Source: Stenotrophomonas maltophilia (GTDB lineage: Bacteria > Pseudomonadota > Gammaproteobacteria > Xanthomonadales > Xanthomonadaceae). Taken from it: 54,534 nucleotides of DNA. The position numbers were made by a program, and so were the translations under genes. Location: positions 37,015 to 91,548 of the forward strand of contig NZ_RAVT01000002.1 in the NCBI RefSeq assembly GCF_013464915.1. Reading direction: 5' to 3'. The notes below the pieces were generated by a model that was not told the origin of the DNA, searched no databases, and worked only from the letters and a program-made list of their open reading frames with translations. Position 1 is the first letter of the stretch; each line of letters starts with the position of its first letter. This document shows positions 49,365 through 54,534 of this stretch, piece by piece.

Positions 49365-51001
49365 CTAAATCGGCGGCGGCTTCATCCTTTGAATATGCAC
49401 TGGGACTTCTTGCTCCCCCGCCCGCTCCATCACAGAATTCACCATCCCTTGCACATAGATATCCAACAGCTCGGGCTGCGTGAGTGCGGCAAATCGGTCG
49501 CCGTGTTCTCCCATGAACTGAAGCAGCTTTTCCTTTGGGGTACGGGCGTAAGTAGCTTTCAATCTATCATAAAGTTCAATTGGATCATTGATCGGACCCG
49601 GTCCCTGGCGGATCTGCCCGAAGAAGGTCTCTGGATAGCGTTTCCAAGCAGCAAATTCCTCAGGCGAGAGCTGGTCGCTGTAGATCGCCCGCCCGCCTTC
49701 GTCCCGATCAATGATCAGCGCAACCTCGCCGCTGTCGTTCATTACGCAGGCGTCTTCCAACGTACCCACCACTCCATCGCCCATCTGATATCGGTGCCCA
49801 ATAAGCAGGCGGTTTGATGGCAGCCCAGGAATTTCCCCTTCAAATGTGGAAGGCAGGTCGATATGCTCTTGGATCGATGCCACGAGTGCCTCGACCTCAG
49901 GATTACGTACGCGCATCTCAATCTTCTGCTGCAGTGTCAGGAACTGACCGGTCCGGTAGTCATCGATCTTGAAGCCCTCAACGGTGGCCCCTGCATCGGG
50001 AACCTGAGTTTCAAGGTGGTGATGGTCGGGATAGTTGGTGATGAACACCACGGCGGGGGGGGCAGCGTCGCCGCCTTGGGTTGTGCCTCGAACTTTCGAA
50101 GCGTGTTGATGGCGATCGTTCGCCAGTCATGTGGTCCGCCCGGAACGTAGGGATGAGCCTGCGTGTTCAGATCGACGAAGATCAAGCGGTCATGTGGCGT
50201 TGCCTTCTTCAGCGCATCACTCACCAGCCCAGCAAATCTCCCAAGATGCTGGTTCGTCTGCTTCGCAGCATCCTGGTTTCGGATCTTGCACTCGACGCCA
50301 AAGGCTTTGCCGGTGCGCGGATAGGTGGCGGTGTATTCCACATGCCTGGTTCGGCGATCGGTTTCATCTTCCCATTCCAGCTCGAACCCAGCCCTCAAAA
50401 GCATGGCCGCAACACGGATTTCATAGCGCACGCCAATGAACTGATCTTGGCACTTCAAACGACCAATCAATGATTTCCGCAGCTGAGGCGTGCGCGTTTG
50501 ATCATTGTTGTGTTCCAGAGTATAGAGGTCATACGCCAGCGTCATAAATGCGCTGATCGCGCCGGTCATCAGCGTCTGGCGTGTCTCACCTACCGCCAGA
50601 TTGGCGGCTTTGGATGCCAGCAGGAATCTTTCATGCCACTGAATGACAGGATGAAGTTTGTTGTGTTCCAGCTGCGCCTCCGCTTCGAACCAGTCGCGCC
50701 CCAGAACATCGAGAATGTAACTATAAAGGAAGTCATGAAAGGTTGGCCAGGTGCCTTGAAATAGACGATGGCCTACAGCGACGATGCGCTTACTGGCTGT
50801 CTGGGCGGCGATGATTGGGCGACCCAGGCCTTGCTGTCGCTGCTGTTGTATCCGATTGATCTCAGCCTTGCGCTTGGCTTCCTCGGCGCCTCGCGAGATC
50901 ACTTCTTCGTAGTTGACATTGGTGCCGCCGTGGCAGCGCTTGACCTTCTTGCCGCTTCCACACGGACAGAGTTCATTCCTGCCTGGCTTAGTTTCGCCCA
51001 T
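49365..51001 (-). pseudogene. SEC-C motif protein with PD-(D/E)XK-like segment, frameshifted at a G8 tract
   Basis: The first frame (51001 to 49937) starts with the SEC-C zinc motif NELCPCGSGKKVKRCHGG (residues 9-26). Residues 194-239 have the spacing of a PD-(D/E)XK nuclease core: YEIRVAAMLLRAGFELEW, HVEYTA, and FGVECKIR with Glu237-x-Lys239. After KAATLPPPP the frame slips at the G8 run (50055-50062 on the plus strand); the second frame continues as VVFITNYPDHHH to a stop at 49365. One extra C on the coding strand would join both into about 545 residues. The C-terminal part is unrecognised. SEC-C domains occur in SecA and in several phage-defence proteins; a nuclease or defence role is inference. 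Confidence 0.65.
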
Positions 51002-51359
51002 ATGTGATTCCTTTTCCCTTCTTCCTCGAGGGGGGCTAATTCAGCGGCTCCTTCACCCCTTTCAGTGCTCGTGCAGAGGCAGCAGCAAGCACTTGGATGC
51101 GGCCTCACCACAACTCTATAGCCTCAGCATCGCGTCGGGAACGGCCCTCCCTACGCCCGATAAACATTCCTAACCCCCACCCTACGCAGACCTGTAACAT
51201 CAGTCGCAGGCGTCGTGACAAGAGCGCCGCCTCCGCCCAAGTTGCAGTCTCCCGTGGATAGATGATGACGAGCCGCGCATCAGGTGGGCGCGCAGATGCC
51301 CAGGCGGCGTGCGCTCATCGCGTTGGCCCCCATGGGAAGATAGCGCGCCAAGCAGAATG
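51002..51359. other. Intergenic region with no gene recognised
   Basis: 358 bases. No conserved protein, tRNA or strong hairpin is seen; short frames here lack codon bias. It contains the upstream region of the SEC-C gene. Confidence 0.5.
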
Positions 51360-52298
51360 CTATAGCTCAACCAACGTCGCGATGTCGTCGAGCGCCCCCA
51401 TATTGAGGTCAATTGGGCTCAATGCCTGAGTCGGCACTCTTGGGATCCACGCAAATCGATACTCACGCTGGTACGTGTATCGGAAATGCTTGGCAAAGGG
51501 CACGCTAATGTGTGCATTCTCGGGTTGATGTGGATCGACGTAGATTGCGTCCCCGTGTGAATGCTCGGTCGATGGAGTCTGAGAGTCGGCAGCTTGGCGG
51601 AGTCGCTCGGCGAAAGCTTTCTTGTTTCTAATAATCACGCATGCCTGGGCCTCGAAGTCGACAAACAAGCGAGGCTCAACTGATTGCGTCACACAGTAGA
51701 GCCAGTAATCACCCTCTGTCGTGTAGTTGGCGTGCATGACTTGCTCGCCTGAATGCTTCGGAACATCATGTGGATTCTTGACGAGCGCTACGAGATCATC
51801 GCGAGATACCACAATAGACAAGGCTAGACTCAGCTCGTCGTCACGTACCGCTCCGTTGAGGTGGCTAGCTTTGAAGAAGCTGGCAGGCTGAATCCGTGCA
51901 TTTCCTTGCCTGAGCAAGGCGGCCATATGTTCACTCTTGCCGTATTTGACCAAGCTGTTTCTTGGATCCAAATCCAATGCTGCAAACACGTTGGCGGCCT
52001 TGCGACCCAACTCTCCGACAAAATCGGGCAGCGGCTGCTCGCGGATGAACCCACTGGTAAAGCCGTTGGGAAATGGGCCGTATCGGAGCTGCATCTCCTG
52101 AAGAACCTGGGTCCACTTGAGCATGAACCGCTGCGCCTCAGGATCTTCGGGAGATCCCAATCCAATCTTCGCCTGTGGCGTCAGGGTGATCATGTTCAAC
52201 ACTACATCACGCACCCGTTGCTGCAGCTCATACTCAGACAAGTGCCTAAGGAACCGGTTCTCGTCGTAGGCCTTTCGCCACATTTCATGCAGTTGCAT
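51360..52298 (-). CDS. Hypothetical protein (DUF2971-like in places)
   Basis: 312 residues, no signal or membrane segment. The stretch SLVKYGKSEHMAALLRQGNARIQPASFFKASHLNGAVRDDEL, placed in the middle, resembles DUF2971-type proteins (KY-R motif followed by a catalytic-looking segment), and a basic C-terminus follows. The first 90 residues are helical and unlike that family. DUF2971 members are found in defence islands; the function here is unknown. The gene stands alone between two intergenic regions. Confidence 0.65.
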   Translation of the reverse strand: MQLHEMWRKAYDENRFLRHLSEYELQQRVRDVVLNMITLTPQAKIGLGSPEDPEAQRFMLKWTQVLQEMQLRYGPFPNGFTSGFIREQPLPDFVGELGRKAANVFAALDLDPRNSLVKYGKSEHMAALLRQGNARIQPASFFKASHLNGAVRDDELSLALSIVVSRDDLVALVKNPHDVPKHSGEQVMHANYTTEGDYWLYCVTQSVEPRLFVDFEAQACVIIRNKKAFAERLRQAADSQTPSTEHSHGDAIYVDPHQPENAHISVPFAKHFRYTYQREYRFAWIPRVPTQALSPIDLNMGALDDIATLVEL

Positions 52299-52421
52299 CC
52301 GTGCCTGTCTCGGGTGGAAAGAACCAATTATGGCTTTCGCGGGCCTCCGGTGCCAAAGCTGGCTTGGTCAGATGTCCCCCGAGTGGCGATCGCCCTGCCG
52401 CCTACCCTCGATAGCGAGCCC

Positions 52422-53138
52422 TTATCGCGACTCAACTGGCTTTGCAGGCCGAACCGGTTTTTGCGCAATCTCCAGCCTACTCACGTTGTCCACTGGCACA
52501 AGAACTGCAGCTTTCTGTACCGGGTCCCAAAGCACATAGCTATCACCCAAGCGCCCCACCAGGCCCAGGCTGCCTTGCACCTTCTCATCGATGGTCACAT
52601 TGACCGTGTACTCGCTGCTGCCAGAAGTAATCGCCTTGGCGCGCTCGAAGCCAAGCCAGTTCGACGAGATCGGGACATAGACAATCATCACGAGCGCATA
52701 GACCAGCCACGGCGAGTCCTTCACGGCGGCCGGCAACACTGGGGACAGGCGTACTGCCATTGCACATATGCCCGTCAGCGCCACACCTATCAGAACGGGC
52801 CAGGCATTGGACCACCAAAGCAAGGCACCCATTCCAGCAAGACAAAGAGCCAGGGTCAGCCACATCAGCAGATTGGCTTGGGACGGCGTCGCTGTCACCT
52901 CCCCCTCGACCCACCCTCCAAGCAGCAGCGCAATCAGTATGAAGAACAACACCATGCCGATCCCAGCAAGCCCTGCCAGCGCAAGCTCACTCACCGCAAC
53001 AAACTGAAAGGGATCCAGGCCGAAGTGGCCCCAATACGCCTTCAGATAGAAGGCGCCTTGAATTAATCCGAACGTCACGAGCGCCGAACCCCATCCAGCA
53101 ACATCGGCCATCGTCAGTGTCTTTTTCGTACGCTCCAT
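52422..53138 (-). CDS. Hypothetical multi-pass membrane protein
   Basis: 238 residues with about five membrane helices (roughly residues 14-32, 52-75, 87-108, 110-130, 146-163), then a hydrophilic C-terminal domain of about 75 residues with VNVTIDEKVQGSLGLVGRLGDSYVLWD. The ATG at 53138 follows AAGGGG and is preferred to the longer frame from 53171. No family is recognised. It may act with the neighbouring 51360 gene, 123 bases downstream on the same strand. Confidence 0.75.
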   Translation of the reverse strand: MERTKKTLTMADVAGWGSALVTFGLIQGAFYLKAYWGHFGLDPFQFVAVSELALAGLAGIGMVLFFILIALLLGGWVEGEVTATPSQANLLMWLTLALCLAGMGALLWWSNAWPVLIGVALTGICAMAVRLSPVLPAAVKDSPWLVYALVMIVYVPISSNWLGFERAKAITSGSSEYTVNVTIDEKVQGSLGLVGRLGDSYVLWDPVQKAAVLVPVDNVSRLEIAQKPVRPAKPVESR

Positions 53139-53306
53139 GTATCCCCTTCCATCGATGCAGCCCCGCTGCATAGTGACATGCAGCGCTCTGCCCCGCAGAA
53201 TCCAACCCCATTAACGTGACGCGTCACGCCCAATCGGCACCACCCCATTGGCGCCCCACCCCTCCCCCACTATAGTGCCAGCCCTCACAAGGACGAGGTG
53301 GCGCAC

Positions 53307-54062
53307 ATGCCCTATATCGGAATCGGACTCCACGTACTGGCAGCCATCTACTTCGCGGTGCACGCCATCCGCTCGGGCCAGAGCCTCTACTGGCTGATCC
53401 TGCTTTTCTCGTTCCCGCTGCTGGGCAGCGTCGTCTACTTTCTGGCGATCTACTTCCCGGAAGCCCGCAACTCGCGCGGCGCGCGGCAGGTGGTCCGCTC
53501 CGCCCAGCAGCTCATGGACCCGGGCCAGGACCTGCGCAACGCCCGCGCCGAGCTGGCGCGTACGCCGACCGTGCAGAACCGGGTTCGCCTGGGCATGACG
53601 CTGCTGGATGCCGGGCAGGCGGAGGAAGCCAGAACCCTGCTTGAGCAGGCGGCCAGCTCGCCGCTGGGCGACGACCCCTACATCCTTACTGGTCTGGCGC
53701 GTGCCCGCCTCGAGTCCGGGCACGCCGCGCTTGCAGTTGAGACGCTGGACGGCCTGTTCGCCCGCCATCCGGATGTGCGTCGCAAGCCGGAACAGACCCT
53801 GCTCCATGCGCAGGCGCTGGCTGCTGCACAGGCACCTGGCACCCGCGCCGCGTTCGAGCGCGCTGTGGAAAGTGGAAATGATGCGGCCGCCCGCTGCCTG
53901 TTCGCCGAGTGGCTGATGGCACAACCGCAGCCCGCCGACCGTGAGCAGGCCCGAACTTTGTTCGCCAGCATCATCGACGATGCCCAGCACTGGTCGCGCC
54001 ATGCGCGCAGCCACAATGCCGCATGGCTGGAGCGGACCAAGGTCGCGTTCAAGGGCTACTGA
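53307..54062 (+). CDS. Membrane-anchored protein with PLDc_N-like segment and TPR repeats
   Basis: 251 residues. Two N-terminal membrane helices (about 3-20 and 25-50, with a PLDc_N-type YWLILLFSFPLLGSVVYFLA), then a soluble helical part with TPR-like repeats (RVRLGMTLLDAGQAEEARTLLEQAA, PYILTGLARARLESGHAALAVETLDGLF). TPR proteins mediate protein-protein contacts, often in envelope complexes. The ATG at 53307 has GAGG 8 bases upstream; the GTG at 53298 overlaps that site. Typical high-GC codon use indicates a return to core chromosome sequence. Confidence 0.85.
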   Translation: MPYIGIGLHVLAAIYFAVHAIRSGQSLYWLILLFSFPLLGSVVYFLAIYFPEARNSRGARQVVRSAQQLMDPGQDLRNARAELARTPTVQNRVRLGMTLLDAGQAEEARTLLEQAASSPLGDDPYILTGLARARLESGHAALAVETLDGLFARHPDVRRKPEQTLLHAQALAAAQAPGTRAAFERAVESGNDAAARCLFAEWLMAQPQPADREQARTLFASIIDDAQHWSRHARSHNAAWLERTKVAFKGY

Positions 54063-54346
54063 CGCCTGCCAGCCTCTGGCAATCCTGTCGCATCCGCCTC
54101 GCTCATGGTCTCTCCGGGCGGTTGCCGACAGTCCGTAGGCCTGCACCACTCGCATCACCGATAGCATTGCGGCGCAAGGCTCCAGCCTCATTGCGTCGTA
54201 TGCAACGATTCTGAAAATGTTGAAAGTGGTGACGGCATCGGCCTTACTGCATTGGCATCGCGCATAGCCGGGGGTATTCCTTTCTGTGCCACCAATACAT
54301 CGGTGGTCGGGGCTCGAAATCCCGGTAACGCGACTGTAGTTTGCGC

Positions 54347-54476
54347 TTGCCAGCCGGCACCAAGCTTTGTGGTGCCGGCTGGCAATCCGTCGGCCGGTTA
54401 TGGCGGGCGGTGCGTGGGGGCCTTGTGCTCACCGGTCATAGTCGCGTACCGGATTTCGAGCCACGCACCGTCCGCC
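54347..54476. repeat. Two large hairpins in the 460-base intergenic region
   Basis: Hairpin 1: 54347-54362 and 54370-54385 are a perfect 16-bp inverted repeat around a 7-base loop. Hairpin 2: 54402-54417 and 54461-54476 pair over 16 bp with one mismatch across 43 bases. The rest of 54063-54521 has no credible gene. The hairpins lie 46-175 bases upstream of the gene that starts at 54522, so they could be a structured leader, a terminator of the preceding gene or a mobile repeat. No T run follows either. Confidence 0.6.
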
Positions 54477-54521
54477 ACCTTCATCGGTGGCGGCTTCTGC
54501 ACGCACGCAAGGAGCCCAGCC

Positions 54522-54534
54522 ATGACCCAGCCCC
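54522..54534 (+). CDS. Start of a gene cut by the window end
   Basis: ATG with AAGGAG about 10 bases upstream, reading MTQP before the window ends. Only four codons are visible, so nothing can be said about the product. Confidence 0.5.

Noticed and set aside
54188-54432. Two short minus-strand frames in the last intergenic region
   Set aside because: They run through the hairpins and have no codon bias or family-like sequence.

Overview
The window is GC-rich DNA from a gammaproteobacterium of the Xanthomonadaceae, most likely Stenotrophomonas of the maltophilia group. This rests on GTAG-type (SMAG) hairpin repeats, a Xanthomonas-like dif site, and the gene content. No rRNA, tRNA, CRISPR array or complete insertion sequence is visible. 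Family names come from motif recognition only; no database search was run.

1-6.7 kb: an EF-G-like GTPase with repeat elements on both sides, a small AT-hook protein, a SapC-family protein, and an EvgAS/BvgAS-like pair (LuxR-type regulator plus hybrid kinase). 6.9-17.8 kb: an RpoE-ChrR type ECF sigma/zinc anti-sigma module, transcribed divergently from a signal-peptide protein and a tightly coupled eight-gene lipid operon (desaturase, flavoprotein, DUF1365, two cyclopropane-synthase-like methyltransferases, DUF2878, DUF1295, lipocalin), followed by a fasciclin gene. 17.8-26.2 kb: bacteriophytochrome, single-domain regulator and hybrid kinase in one operon, then a small Cys-rich protein, tspO and an AsmA-like protein.

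The strongest unannotated signal is a promoter motif, GCATCC-N16-CGTA, at identical geometry in five places: upstream of rpoE, the signal-peptide gene, the desaturase operon, the fasciclin gene and tspO. It looks like the regulon of the local ECF sigma factor and joins membrane-lipid remodelling, a periplasmic lipocalin and fasciclin, and a tetrapyrrole-binding protein into one probable photo-oxidative stress response next to a phytochrome operon.

26.4-45.6 kb: an accessory metabolic region with two paralogous Cys-nucleophile hydrolases, five SDRs, an alcohol dehydrogenase, a flavin monooxygenase, a VOC protein, two AraC and one LysR regulators, a RarA-like ATPase without its usual C-terminus, an Aae-like aromatic-acid efflux operon and an NDH-2. 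Both hydrolase genes carry the same 35-bp upstream element, one copy lying beside the LysR gene, which suggests a shared operator.

45.8-53.2 kb: a probable replication-terminus segment. A broken GNAT gene is followed by a dif site whose 20-bp core is identical to E. coli dif, then by small genes resembling filamentous-phage proteins (DUF3653-like, DUF3693-like), orphan membrane proteins, and a SEC-C protein with nuclease-like motifs that is frameshifted at a G8 tract. 53.3 kb to the end: a TPR protein and the first codons of another gene behind two large hairpins.
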